From Microbacterium sp. SMR1 (GTDB lineage Bacteria; Actinomycetota; Actinomycetes; Actinomycetales; Microbacteriaceae): a stretch of DNA of 64,000 bases. The notes beneath the pieces are model-generated. The model was not told where the DNA came from. It saw only the letters and a program-made list of their open reading frames with translations, and did no database searches. The first letter of the stretch is position 1. Each line of letters opens with the position of its first letter. Shown one piece after another: positions 50,413 through 61,568 of this stretch. The stretch covers positions 640,586 through 704,585 of the forward strand of contig NZ_QMBN01000003.1 in the NCBI RefSeq assembly GCF_003289625.1, in the 5' to 3' direction. The position numbers were made by a program, and so were the translations under genes.

Positions 50413-51002
50413 CGCGTCGCCTCTCCCTCGAAACCGTCGGCGCCGTCGTCGAGCAACGGCGAAATGGGCGGCAGCTCGTCGAGCGAGTTGATGCCGAGGT
50501 TGACCAGCAGCGCGTCGGTCGTGCCGTACAGGATGGCACCGGTCTCGGGGTCGTGACCGACCTCCGTCACCAACCCGCGCGAGAGCAGGGTGCGCACGAC
50601 CGAATCGACGTTGACGGCGCGGATCGACGCCACCTGACTGCGCGACACCGGCTGCTTGTACGCGATGACCGCGAGGGTCTCGAGGGCTGCCTGCGAGAGC
50701 CGCGACGGCGCCTGCGTGTTGACGAACTCGCTCACGAGGGCGTCGTGCTCCGCTCGCACGTACATCCGCCACCCGCCGCCCACTTCGCGCAACTCGAAGC
50801 CGCGACGCGGCCCGCCCGTCTCGCCGTCGTAATCGGCGACGAGCCCGGCGACCGCCTGCCGTACGGCTGCGACGGGCGCCCCGACGGCGGCGGCGAGGGA
50901 GACGAGGCTCTGCGGCTCGTCGACGATCAGCAGAACCGCCTCGAGCCGCCGCGCGACGTCCGCGATCGGGTTGGCGACGGTCGGTGTCGGGTCATCGGTC
51001 AT
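50409..51002 (-). CDS. scpB: Segregation and condensation protein B
   Basis: 197 residues with two winged-helix domains: RRLEAVLLIVDEPQSLVSL at the start and LSQAALETLAVIAYKQPVSR and YGTTDALLVNLGINSLDELP in the second. It joins ScpA and SMC in chromosome compaction. Overlaps scpA by 11 bases and rluB by 4. Confidence 0.95.
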   Translation of the reverse strand: MTDDPTPTVANPIADVARRLEAVLLIVDEPQSLVSLAAAVGAPVAAVRQAVAGLVADYDGETGGPRRGFELREVGGGWRMYVRAEHDALVSEFVNTQAPSRLSQAALETLAVIAYKQPVSRSQVASIRAVNVDSVVRTLLSRGLVTEVGHDPETGAILYGTTDALLVNLGINSLDELPPISPLLDDGADGFEGEATR

Positions 51003-51840
51003 AGTCGGCTCCCAGGGTGGCGAGGTTCTCCTCGGACCAGCGCTCCGCGGTCCAGCGCAGCGTCAGCTCGCCGAGCGGCTCGAGCTGCTCGAACGACAGC
51101 GCCGCGTGACGGTAGAGCTCGAGCACGGCGAGGAAGCGGGCCACGACGACGCCGGGCTGCGCGACCCCGGCGACGAGTTCACGGAAGTTCAGGGTACCCG
51201 CGCCGCGCAGCAGCGTCACGACGATGGCCGCCTGCTCGCGGATCGACACGAGCGGAGCGTGCAGGTGGTCGAGCCCCACGACGGGCATCTCCTTCGGAGC
51301 GAACGCGAGCATCGCCAGTGCCGCGAAGTCGTCGGGGGTCAGCGTCCACACGAGCTCCGGCGCGGCCGCGCGGTACTTCTCGTCGAGGCGAACCGACCGG
51401 GTGTGACGACGGTCCTCGGCGACGGCCCGCTCGGCGAACCAGCCGGCGACCTGCTTGAACGCGCGGTACTGCAGCAGACGGGCGAACAGCAGGTCGCGCG
51501 CTTCGAGCAGCGCCACCGACTCGGCGTCGATGAGCTCGCCCTGCGGCAGGAGCCCGGCGACCTTCATGTCCAGCAGCGTCGCGGCGACGACGAGGAATTC
51601 CGAGGCGGCGTCGAGCTCTTCGGGCTCGAGCCCGCGCAGGTAGCCGATGAACTCATCGGTGACCTTGCTGAGCGACACCTCGGTGATGTCGAGCTCGTGC
51701 TTGCCGATGAGGTTCAGCAGCAGGTCGAAGGGGCCGTCGAAGTTCGTCAGCGAGACCCGGAAGCCCGGACCGTTCGGATCGCCCGCGTCGGGCTCGGCCG
51801 GCCCGGCCGCATCGACGATCCCGTCAGGCGACGGCGCCAC
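50992..51840 (-). CDS. scpA: Segregation and condensation protein A
   Basis: 282 residues from a GTG at 51840, within the last 17 bases of parA; a longer upstream frame lies over parA and is not used. After an acidic/Pro leader the kleisin N-terminus FDGPFDLLLNLIGKHELDIT and SKVTDEFIGYL are clear, and the C-terminal winged helix ends with LEQLEPLGELTLRWT. It bridges SMC heads together with ScpB. Confidence 0.94.
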   Translation of the reverse strand: MAPSPDGIVDAAGPAEPDAGDPNGPGFRVSLTNFDGPFDLLLNLIGKHELDITEVSLSKVTDEFIGYLRGLEPEELDAASEFLVVAATLLDMKVAGLLPQGELIDAESVALLEARDLLFARLLQYRAFKQVAGWFAERAVAEDRRHTRSVRLDEKYRAAAPELVWTLTPDDFAALAMLAFAPKEMPVVGLDHLHAPLVSIREQAAIVVTLLRGAGTLNFRELVAGVAQPGVVVARFLAVLELYRHAALSFEQLEPLGELTLRWTAERWSEENLATLGADYDR

Positions 51841-52708
51841 GGGCGACGAGCTCCCGCGCGAGACGCAGGTAGGCCTGCGCGGCCTGATGCTCCGGCGCGA
51901 AGGTGATGATCGGGACCCCCGCGACCGACGCATCGGGGAACTTCACGGTGCGCCCGATGACCGTCTCGAGCACGTCGTCGCCGAAGGCCTCCACGACGCG
52001 TTCGAGCACCTCGCGCGAGTGGAGGGTGCGCGGGTCGTACATCGTGGCGAGGACGCCGTCGAGCTCGATGGACGGGTTGAGCCGGTCGCGCACCTTATCG
52101 ATCGTCTCGATCAGCAGCGCGACGCCGCGCAGCGCAAAGAACTCGCACTCGAGCGGAATGAGCACGCCGTGGCTCGCCGTCAGCGCGTTGACCGTGAGCA
52201 GCCCGAGCGAGGGCTGGCAGTCGACGAGGATGACGTCGTACTCGGACGAGACCCCGCGCAGCACGCGCGCCAGGATCGTCTCGCGGGCAACCTCGTTGAC
52301 GAGGTGCACCTCGGCCGCCGAGAGGTCGATGTTCGCGGGGATGACGTCGAGCCCGGGCACAGACGTCTCGACGATGACCTCGTGCGGGTCGCGCTTGGTG
52401 TCGAGCAGCAGGTCGTAGATCGTCGGCACGTCGTGCGTCGCGATTCCGAGGCCCGCCGACAGTGCACCCTGCGGGTCGAAGTCGACGGCGAGCACCTTGC
52501 GGCCGTACTCGGCGAGCGCAGCGGCGAGGTTGATGGTCGTCGTGGTCTTGCCGACGCCGCCCTTCTGGTTGCAAAGGGCGATGATGCGGGCCGGGCCGTG
52601 ACCGTCGAGCTTCGGCGGGGTCGGGAAACCTCGGTATGGCCGACCGGTGGGTCCGATCGGGGTGTCCTCCGTGGGGGCCTTCCCGGCCTTCCGCGACTTG
52701 TCCGTCAC
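51824..52708 (-). CDS. parA: ParA-family ATPase of the scpAB operon
   Basis: 294 residues from a GTG at 52708 with AGGAG five bases upstream. A basic leader is followed by the deviant Walker A CNQKGGVGKTTTTINLAAAL, VDFDPQGALSAGLG, VDCQPSLGLLTVNAL and PLECEFFALRG. This is the non-oriC ParA that heads scpAB in actinobacteria. It probably positions DNA or the condensin. No parB is adjacent. The palindrome at 52768-52852 lies upstream. Confidence 0.9.
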   Translation of the reverse strand: MTDKSRKAGKAPTEDTPIGPTGRPYRGFPTPPKLDGHGPARIIALCNQKGGVGKTTTTINLAAALAEYGRKVLAVDFDPQGALSAGLGIATHDVPTIYDLLLDTKRDPHEVIVETSVPGLDVIPANIDLSAAEVHLVNEVARETILARVLRGVSSEYDVILVDCQPSLGLLTVNALTASHGVLIPLECEFFALRGVALLIETIDKVRDRLNPSIELDGVLATMYDPRTLHSREVLERVVEAFGDDVLETVIGRTVKFPDASVAGVPIITFAPEHQAAQAYLRLARELVARGAVA

Positions 52709-52767
52709 CGAGACTCCTGCTTTCCGTAGCGTGCGATCGATTCTCGCACAGGCACCCGGCGTGAGCC

Positions 52768-52852
52768 GATACGTTCGTCGGACGCGCGGGGCAGAAGTGG
52801 CCTGAATCGGCGCCCGAGGCGACACCGGCACCGCCGATCCGACGAACGTATC
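52768..52852 (-). repeat. Intergenic palindrome, GATAC family copy 2
   Basis: Perfect 15-bp end arms GATACGTTCGTCGGA (52768-52782) and its reverse complement (52838-52852) surround 55 partly self-complementary bases. It begins 17 bases after the VKOR stop codon on the minus strand. Its first-transcribed arm shares 25 of 30 bases with that of the element at 11632-11718. Confidence 0.75.
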
Positions 52853-52869
52853 TCCGCAACGCCTCCGGG

Positions 52870-53493
52870 TCACAGGCTCCCGAGCACGTCGAGCCGCAGC
52901 TGGGCGGCGACGGCGATCATGAGGTAGTCGACAACCACGACGAGGGGCGTCCACGCCAGCAGCAGCGCGCCGACGCGTTGCGGCGCACGGCCCCAGACCC
53001 CCTCGCGCAGCGTCCACCCGAGAGTCGACCAGAACAGCGGGATCGTCACGAGCCACACGACCATGCACCACGGGCAGAGCGAGCCGTACTCGAAGACGCT
53101 GCGGTAGGCGAAGACATGGACCAGCACGAACGCCGCCGCGACGAACCCGGCGTACACCCGCCAATACCAGGGACGCAGCCCGGCCAGCGCCGCGAGCCCG
53201 GAGACTCCCGCGTAGATCGCGCCCGGAAAGAGCACGATCCCGATGATCGAGTTGCTGAACCCGAGCAGGTTTCCGCCGGGGCTCAGCAGGTTGGGGCCGC
53301 ACGTGACGATCGGGCTGATGTCGCACGAGATGAGGGCGTCGGCACCGGTGAGCTGGCCGATGTACTCGTGGTAGAGCAGGAACGACACGATCCAGCCCGC
53401 GACGCCCGCCACGATCCAGACGACGGCGAGCGCGGGGCCGGGACGGATGCCGCGCCTGTTCTCCGAAACGGCGGCGGATGCTGCGGTGGGCAT
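52870..53493 (-). CDS. Vitamin K epoxide reductase (VKOR) family protein
   Basis: 207 residues, five helices. The loop Cys pair lies in ISCDISPIVTCG and the active-site CPWC in YGSLCPWCMVVWLVT. In actinobacteria VKOR reoxidises a DsbA-like partner using quinone, so it supports disulfide formation in exported proteins. No thioredoxin domain is fused. It follows the membrane protein gene at 53587 on the same strand. Confidence 0.92.
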   Translation of the reverse strand: MPTAASAAVSENRRGIRPGPALAVVWIVAGVAGWIVSFLLYHEYIGQLTGADALISCDISPIVTCGPNLLSPGGNLLGFSNSIIGIVLFPGAIYAGVSGLAALAGLRPWYWRVYAGFVAAAFVLVHVFAYRSVFEYGSLCPWCMVVWLVTIPLFWSTLGWTLREGVWGRAPQRVGALLLAWTPLVVVVDYLMIAVAAQLRLDVLGSL

Positions 53494-53586
53494 GCTGTCA
53501 TCCTGCGGCGCCGGTACCGCGCCCGCGGCCGCCCCGTGCCGGGAAAAACCGGGTTCGACCGGATGCCGCGAGCGCCCGCCCGAGCT

Positions 53587-54663
53587 TCAGCGCCAGGTGG
53601 CGGTGAGGAGACCGGCGACGACCCCGAAGACGAGGGGCAGCAGGCAGCCGATGGCGACGGGGCGACCGACCGCGGGCCGGGTGAACAGGTGCGCTCGTGT
53701 CCCGGCCCGTTCCGCGTCGGTGCTGCGCAGCGCGCCGCCCGGCGACGGCTCCGGGCGAGCGGCCGCGGCATCCTCGATACGCGCGGCGATCGCGAGCAGG
53801 TCCTCGGTCCAGCGCCAGAACGGGGCGGTCCAGCGCGCCAGCGCGCCACGCGAGAGGAAGTACACGTGTCGGCCGACGGTCTCGACGTCGACGTCGGGCG
53901 CGACCGCCGCCAGGCCGGAGCGCACGGACGGCGTGAGCATCCGGCGAACACGGTCGCCGTCGGCGGGCGCGCACCAGACGCCGAAGTGCTCGTCGAACCC
54001 GCCACCGATCTCGATCCGCTCCTGCCCGAGGGGCGGACGCCAGGAGGGCGCGCCCGGCGCGTGCACCGCGACCAGGCTCGCCCGCGGCAGCTCGGCGGCG
54101 AGGCCTACGCGGAGATACGTCAGCGAGTGCGGCATCCGATAGCGGCCGATCCAGGTGTCGAAAGCGTAGTCCGCCGACCGGAACGGGCGCGGCTCGCTCC
54201 CCGTCACGACAGCGGTCGCCATCCGGCGCTTGCCGAGGCCGAAGACGGTCGCACTCTCCTGCGGATCGTCCTCGCGGTGGCGCAGACCGAGCCGGTTCAC
54301 GGTCGCGAACCCTTCCAGACGGTACAACGCGGCGTCGGCCTCCTGCCGGGCGCGACGCATCCCGCCGAAGCGACTCACCGCGAGTGGCAGCACCATCACC
54401 GCCGCGATCACGATGTTCGACCACGACAGGCCCGAGCCGCCTGCCATCGATTGGATGAAGAGGACGAAGAGCAACGCGAGCACGCCCACCCCGAGCACCA
54501 GCACCGCCGAGACGAACACCGCCCGCACGGCGACCAGCCGTGAGGCGCGCCGGCCCGCTTCGCCACGGAGCCCCTCGTCGCCAGGCTCGGGGAGCGGCGT
54601 CGTGAGCGCCTCGGTGCCGAACGGGGTGGCGCCGGCGTCGTCCCGGGGTGCGCCGCTGCTCAT
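53587..54663 (-). CDS. Membrane protein of unknown function
   Basis: 358 residues. The acidic N-terminus (1-40) is followed by two helices (about 45-70 and 82-100), a soluble middle (about 105-320; RYRMPHSLTYLRVGLAAELP, GVWCAPADGDRVRRMLTP, RHVYFLSRGALARWTAPFWR), and a last helix near 335-355. The soluble part resembles the DUF3137-like style of proteins but I cannot confirm a family. It sits between xerD and the VKOR gene. Confidence 0.7.
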   Translation of the reverse strand: MSSGAPRDDAGATPFGTEALTTPLPEPGDEGLRGEAGRRASRLVAVRAVFVSAVLVLGVGVLALLFVLFIQSMAGGSGLSWSNIVIAAVMVLPLAVSRFGGMRRARQEADAALYRLEGFATVNRLGLRHREDDPQESATVFGLGKRRMATAVVTGSEPRPFRSADYAFDTWIGRYRMPHSLTYLRVGLAAELPRASLVAVHAPGAPSWRPPLGQERIEIGGGFDEHFGVWCAPADGDRVRRMLTPSVRSGLAAVAPDVDVETVGRHVYFLSRGALARWTAPFWRWTEDLLAIAARIEDAAAARPEPSPGGALRSTDAERAGTRAHLFTRPAVGRPVAIGCLLPLVFGVVAGLLTATWR

Positions 54664-54714
54664 GCCCCTATCCTGCCGTGCCGGGGCTGCGGCGCCGTCC
54701 GCTTGTACCCCGTC

Positions 54715-55638
54715 TCAGCGCGCGCGAGGATGCGACGTGGCGTAGATCTCCCGCAACGCGTCGACCGTGACGTGCGTGTAGATCTGAGTGGTGGCGACCG
54801 ACGCGTGCCCGAGCAGCTCCTGCACGACGCGGACGTCGGCCCCGCCCTGCAGCAGGTGCGTCGCGAACGAATGCCGCAGGGTGTGCGGCGACACATGCGC
54901 CGTCAGTTCCGCGCGCTCGGCCGCCTGCTGAATGATCAGCCACGCGCTCTGCCGCGACAGCGGAGCACCGCGGACGCCGAGGAAGAGTCGGGGCGTCGCG
55001 CGTCCGCGCCGGGAGAGCTCCGGCCGGGCGCGCGCCAGATAAGCCTCGACGGCGGCGCGCGCGTACGAGCCGACCGGGACGATCCGCTCCTTCGCGCCCT
55101 TGCCGCGAACGCGCAGCACGTCGCCGAGGGCGAGGTCGTCGACATCCAGCTGCACGATCTCGGACACGCGCGCGCCCGTCGCATAGAGCAGCTCGAGCAG
55201 CGCTCGATCCCGCAGCGCGGCGATGTCGGTCGCGGCGACATCGCCCGGAGCAGGACCCGCCGCGTCGAGCAGACTCTCGACCTGGTCGATCGTCAGAGCT
55301 TTCGGCAGGCGCCGCGGCGTCTTGGGCGGGCGCAGCCGCTGCGTGGGATCGGCATCGACGATGCCTTCACGGGCGAGGAAGCGGTGCCACCCGCGCAGCG
55401 ACGACTGCAGCCGCGCCAGCGACGTGGCCGCCGGCGGCGGGTCGGCGGATGCCGCCTCCTCGGCGAACCGGGTCACGACCTCAGCCGTGATCTCGGACGT
55501 GTCACCGATCCCCTGCTCGGCGAGCCACGCGGTGTACGCGTCGAGATCGCGCCGGTAGGCCGCGACCGTGTGCGCCGACAGCCCGCGCTCGACCGAGATG
55601 TGGCGCAGGTACGCCGCGACGGCGCGGTCGAGCCGCAC
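54715..55638 (-). CDS. xerD: Tyrosine recombinase XerD
   Basis: 307 residues from a GTG. The N-terminal SAM-like domain ([20 protein letters not shown]) is followed by the catalytic residues: Arg in [11 protein letters not shown], Lys in [11 protein letters not shown], HxxR in [12 protein letters not shown], His in [15 protein letters not shown] with the Tyr nucleophile. It resolves chromosome dimers at dif with XerC. Context in the conserved operon, between the Nudix gene and the parA/scp group, marks it as housekeeping and not a phage integrase. Confidence 0.94.
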   Translation of the reverse strand: MRLDRAVAAYLRHISVERGLSAHTVAAYRRDLDAYTAWLAEQGIGDTSEITAEVVTRFAEEAASADPPPAATSLARLQSSLRGWHRFLAREGIVDADPTQRLRPPKTPRRLPKALTIDQVESLLDAAGPAPGDVAATDIAALRDRALLELLYATGARVSEIVQLDVDDLALGDVLRVRGKGAKERIVPVGSYARAAVEAYLARARPELSRRGRATPRLFLGVRGAPLSRQSAWLIIQQAAERAELTAHVSPHTLRHSFATHLLQGGADVRVVQELLGHASVATTQIYTHVTVDALREIYATSHPRAR

Positions 55639-55643
55639 GTCCG

Positions 55644-57903
<2,260 letters not shown>

Positions 57904-57905
57904 CT

Positions 57906-57911
57906 ATTCTA
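57906..57911 (-). promoter_or_regulatory. -10 element of internal pyrG promoter
   Basis: Minus-strand TAGAAT lies in the 18-base gap between recN and pyrG, 8 bases before the GTG start. It suggests separate, nearly leaderless transcription. Confidence 0.45.
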
Positions 57912-57915
57912 TCAG

Positions 57916-59607
57916 TCAGGAACGCGAGAGGTTCAGCAGTTCTCGGGCGTGCTCGATCGCGGCCCCCGAATCCGGCAGGCCCGACAGCAGACGCGCCATC
58001 TCGGCCTCGCGGTCGCCGCCCTCCAGCCGCCGGACACTCGACGCGGTCACCGAGCCGTCGTTCGACTTCACGACGGTCAGGTGGTTCGTCGCGAAAGCGG
58101 CGACCTGGGCGAGGTGGGTCACGACGATCACCTGGCTCGTCTCGGCGAGCCGGGCGAGCCGGCGCCCGACCTCGATCGCCGCGGCGCCGCCGATTCCGGC
58201 ATCCACTTCGTCGAACACGAACGTCGGCACGGGGTCGGTTCCCGCGATCACGACCTCGATCGCGAGCATGACCCGGCTGAGCTCACCGCCCGAGGCGCCC
58301 TTGGCGACCGGCCGGGGCTCGGCGCCGGGGTGAGGCGCGAGCAGGATCGTGACGTCGTCGCGCCCCGAGACCGACGGCGTGCCGGGCTCGACCGTGACGA
58401 CCAGGCGCGCGTCGGGCAGGGCGAGTTCGCGGAGCTCCGCCGTGACCGCGGCACCGAGTCGCTCCGCGGCGGCAGTACGGGCCGCGGTCAGCTCGGCGGC
58501 GGCGGCATCCAGCGCCTCGGCGAGCTCGTCGCGCTGAGCGCGCAGGCGCTCGATGCGGTCGCCGTCGTCGTCGAGCTCCATGAGCCGTGCGGATCCGCTC
58601 TCGAGCAGCGCGAGTGCTTCGTCGAGGGTGCCGTGCACGCGCAGCAGACCGCCGAGCGCGGCGCGCCGCTCCTCGACGGCCGCGAGCTCCTGCGGCCCGC
58701 TCTCATCGAGATCGGCGAGGTACGCACTCAGACCCGTCACGAGGTCGGCGGCGCGGTAGCCGAGGTCGGCCAGCGGCTCGACGAAAGCGGCGAGGGCCGT
58801 GTCGCTCGCCGCCGAGCGCTCGATCGCGCGCCGGGCCTCGGCGAGCAGAGACACCGCGTCGGGCAGCTCGTCGTCGTTCGAGAGCGCGTCGTGCGCCGTC
58901 GCAGCGGCGGCACGCAGCTCTTCGACGTTGGCGAGCTTCTCGGCCCGCTCGGCGAGCGCCGCGTCCTCCCCCGGCTGCGGGGCGACGGCCTCGATGTCGG
59001 CGATGCGCCCGCGCAGGTCGTCGGCCTCGCGGCGGCGCGCGTCGCGATCGGCGTCGAGCTGCGTCAGTTCTGCGTCGACGGCACGCCAGGCGTCGAACGC
59101 CGCGCGGTAGCGGTCGCGCGCCGTGGTGATCTCGGGGCCGCCGAAGCGGTCAAGTGCGTCGCGCTGGGCGGTGGCCGACTTCAGCCGCAGCTGGTCGGAC
59201 TGCCCATGGACGACGATGAGCTGTTCGGCGAGCTCGGCGAGTACGGCCGCCGGCGCGGGACGCCCGCCCACGCTGGCGCGACTACGACCTTCGCTCGACA
59301 GCACGCGTCCCAGATACAGCTCGGAGCGGCCTCCGCCGATCGGCTCGACGTCTCCCCCGGCTTCGCGGACGCGTTCGGCGACGGGTCCGCCCTCGTCGAC
59401 GATCCAGACGCCGTCGACCGATGCCTGCGGCGCGCCCGCACGCACGGCGCCCGAGTCGGCCCGCTGGCCGAGCAGCAGCCCGAGTCCGGTGACGACCATC
59501 GTCTTGCCCGCGCCCGTCTCGCCCGTGATCGCGGTGAACCCGGGACCCATCGGCAGCGTCGCCTCGGCGATGACACCGAGGCCGCGCAGGCGCATCTCTT
59601 CGATCAC
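57916..59607 (-). CDS. recN: DNA repair protein RecN
   Basis: 563 residues from a GTG at 59607 that overlaps the nadK stop by 4 bases. SMC-like: Walker A GETGAGKTMVVTGLGLLLGQ near the start, long coiled-coil arms in the middle (about 150-360), signature KGASGGELSRVMLAIEV and Walker B FVFDEVDAGIGG. It tethers DNA ends early in break repair. No SOS box is visible upstream, because the gene lies within an operon. Confidence 0.95.
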   Translation of the reverse strand: MIEEMRLRGLGVIAEATLPMGPGFTAITGETGAGKTMVVTGLGLLLGQRADSGAVRAGAPQASVDGVWIVDEGGPVAERVREAGGDVEPIGGGRSELYLGRVLSSEGRSRASVGGRPAPAAVLAELAEQLIVVHGQSDQLRLKSATAQRDALDRFGGPEITTARDRYRAAFDAWRAVDAELTQLDADRDARRREADDLRGRIADIEAVAPQPGEDAALAERAEKLANVEELRAAAATAHDALSNDDELPDAVSLLAEARRAIERSAASDTALAAFVEPLADLGYRAADLVTGLSAYLADLDESGPQELAAVEERRAALGGLLRVHGTLDEALALLESGSARLMELDDDGDRIERLRAQRDELAEALDAAAAELTAARTAAAERLGAAVTAELRELALPDARLVVTVEPGTPSVSGRDDVTILLAPHPGAEPRPVAKGASGGELSRVMLAIEVVIAGTDPVPTFVFDEVDAGIGGAAAIEVGRRLARLAETSQVIVVTHLAQVAAFATNHLTVVKSNDGSVTASSVRRLEGGDREAEMARLLSGLPDSGAAIEHARELLNLSRS

Positions 59608-60539
59608 GAGGCGCCCTCCCGCTGCTCGAGACTGGGACCACGCCACCCGACCACCGGCAACCGGAACTTCCGGACGAGCCGGTCGGTGAAGGCGGCCGGA
59701 TGCAGCCGGGCCAGGCGAACCGGGGTCTTCGAACGGCGCACGACGACGCGGGCTCCGGGAGGCAGCTCCTGCGAGCGGCGTCCGTCGGCCCAGAGGATGC
59801 CGGTGCCGTTCGTACCCGCGCCGACCTCGATCGCGACGGATGCCTCCGGGCTGATCACGAGCGGACGGGCGAACAGCGCGTGCGCGGAGAGCGGCACCAC
59901 CGCGACCGCCTCGACGTCCGGCCAGATCACGGGACCGCCGGCGGAGAAGTTGTACGCCGTCGACCCGGTCGGAGTCGCGATCACCACTCCGTCGCAGCCG
60001 AAGGCCGAGAGCGGACGCCGGTCGACCTCGAGGACGACCTCGAGCATCCGTTCGCGGCTGGCCTTCTCGACGGTCGCCTCGTTCAGCGCCCACGTCTCGT
60101 AGACGACGTCGCCGGAGCCGTCCTTGACGCGCACCGAGAGCGCCATGCGCTCCTCCACGTCGTAGTCGCGGTCGATGACCCGCCGGACGGCATCATCCAT
60201 GTCGTCGGCCTCGATCTCGGCGAGGAACCCGACGTGGCCCATGTTGATCCCCAGGACGGGAGCGGTGCCGCCCCGGACGAGGTCGACGGCGCGCAGGATC
60301 GTGCCGTCGCCGCCCAGGACGATCGCCAGTTCGAGCTCGGCGACACTCACGTCGAGGTCGAGCGTGAGGACGCCGGGCAGCTCGCCCAGCTCCGCAACCA
60401 GCTCGGCGCGGTCGTCGGCCGCCAGCACTGGCCGAGCCCCCGCCTCGGACAGCGCGTTCAGGACGCGTTGCGCCGCGGCGACGGTGTCGGGACGGCGCGC
60501 ATGGGCGACGACGAGGATGTTGCGCATCGCGTCGGTCAT
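59604..60539 (-). CDS. nadK: NAD kinase
   Basis: 311 residues from the ATG at 60539 (4-base overlap with tlyA). GGDGTILRAV is the catalytic motif, with NMGHVGFLAE, CDGVVIATPTGSTAYNFSAG and GGPVIWPD. It makes NADP using ATP or polyphosphate. In the conserved tlyA-nadK-recN order. Confidence 0.95.
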   Translation of the reverse strand: MTDAMRNILVVAHARRPDTVAAAQRVLNALSEAGARPVLAADDRAELVAELGELPGVLTLDLDVSVAELELAIVLGGDGTILRAVDLVRGGTAPVLGINMGHVGFLAEIEADDMDDAVRRVIDRDYDVEERMALSVRVKDGSGDVVYETWALNEATVEKASRERMLEVVLEVDRRPLSAFGCDGVVIATPTGSTAYNFSAGGPVIWPDVEAVAVVPLSAHALFARPLVISPEASVAIEVGAGTNGTGILWADGRRSQELPPGARVVVRRSKTPVRLARLHPAAFTDRLVRKFRLPVVGWRGPSLEQREGAS

Positions 60540-61342
60540 CGGGCTCCCGCCAGTTCGTCCACCGTGTGTATCCATTGTGTCGGATTGCCCGCCTCACCAG
60601 CGCGGATGCACAGGTGGACGACGTACTCCTGATTGCCGTGGGTGCCGACCAGCGGCGAGGCGATCACCCCGTGGGTGGCGAGTCCGGCGTCCCACGCCGA
60701 CCACAGCACACCCATCACGGCATCCGCCCGCAGCGCCGGATCGGTGACCAGCCCGCCCTTGACGGCGGTCCGCCCGACCTCGAACTGCGGCTTCACGAGC
60801 AGGACGACATCCGTTCCCGGTGAGCAGACCGAGACGACGGCGGGCAGGACGTGCTCGAGGGAGATGAAGGAGAGGTCGCCGGTGATGACCTGCGGCTCGA
60901 ACGGGGTGCCGACGAGCCCGGCGAGCGTCTCGGGCGAGAGGTCGCGGACGTTGAAGCCCTCGACCGCGATCACGTCGTCGTCCGCGGCGATGCTCGGCGC
61001 GAGCTGACCGTGACCGACGTCCACGGCGACGACCGGCCGAGCGCCGCGCTCGCGGAGCACCTGGGTGAAGCCGCCGGTCGAGGCGCCCATGTCGAGTGCG
61101 CTCCGGGAGGCGACGGCGATATCGAACGCATCGAGTCCGGCGATCAGCTTGTGGGCGCCCCGGCTGACGTAGTGGTCGGCGCCGGCGACGACGAGGGTCG
61201 CGGTGTCGGCCACCGGATGGGATGCCTTCACGACGGTGCGCCCGTCGACGGAGACGAGTCCCTCAGCGATCAGTGTTGCGGCGTGGCTGCGTGAGCGCGC
61301 CAGACCCCGGGCGGCGACGGCCGCATCGAGTCGGGTGCTCAC
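60536..61342 (-). CDS. tlyA: TlyA-family rRNA 2'-O-methyltransferase
   Basis: 268 residues from a GTG. An S4 domain (about 1-60; RLDAAVAARGLARSRSHAAT) precedes an FtsJ-type methyltransferase with DMGASTGGFTQVLRERGARP, AVDVGHGQLAPSI and GDLSFISLEHVLP. TlyA methylates cytidines in 16S and 23S rRNA, which affects capreomycin susceptibility in mycobacteria. Overlaps neighbours by 4 bases on both sides. Confidence 0.93.
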   Translation of the reverse strand: MSTRLDAAVAARGLARSRSHAATLIAEGLVSVDGRTVVKASHPVADTATLVVAGADHYVSRGAHKLIAGLDAFDIAVASRSALDMGASTGGFTQVLRERGARPVVAVDVGHGQLAPSIAADDDVIAVEGFNVRDLSPETLAGLVGTPFEPQVITGDLSFISLEHVLPAVVSVCSPGTDVVLLVKPQFEVGRTAVKGGLVTDPALRADAVMGVLWSAWDAGLATHGVIASPLVGTHGNQEYVVHLCIRAGEAGNPTQWIHTVDELAGAR

Positions 61343-61557
61343 GCGGCGCCGGTCGGACCGGAGTCGAGGCGGCGCGCGAGCTCGTCGTGCAGCGCCGCGT
61401 ACGACGCGGCACGCTCGCTCAGGGGCTGGTCTTCGATGACGTCGAGCGAAGACAGCAGGTCGTCGCGCCATTGCTCGGCGATGCTCGGCGTCGCGCTGTC
61501 CGCGGCGGTGGGCTCGTGTTCGCCCGGGTCGGCACCATCCATCGACATGGCTCCCAC
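61339..61557 (-). CDS. Small acidic protein in the tlyA operon
   Basis: 72 residues; three in-frame ATGs at the start (61557, 61548, 61542) leave the exact start open. An acidic disordered N-terminus is followed by a helix WRDDLLSSLDVIEDQPLSER and AASYAALHDELARRLD. Short helical proteins of this kind are usual just before tlyA in actinobacteria. Function is unknown. Overlaps tlyA by 4 bases. Confidence 0.75.
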   Translation of the reverse strand: MGAMSMDGADPGEHEPTAADSATPSIAEQWRDDLLSSLDVIEDQPLSERAASYAALHDELARRLDSGPTGAA

Positions 61558-61568
61558 GATACGCGGGG

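Noticed and set aside
54715..55638. Tyrosine recombinase considered as a phage or island integrase
   Set aside because: It has XerD features and sits in the conserved actinobacterial operon; no attachment repeats or phage genes are near.
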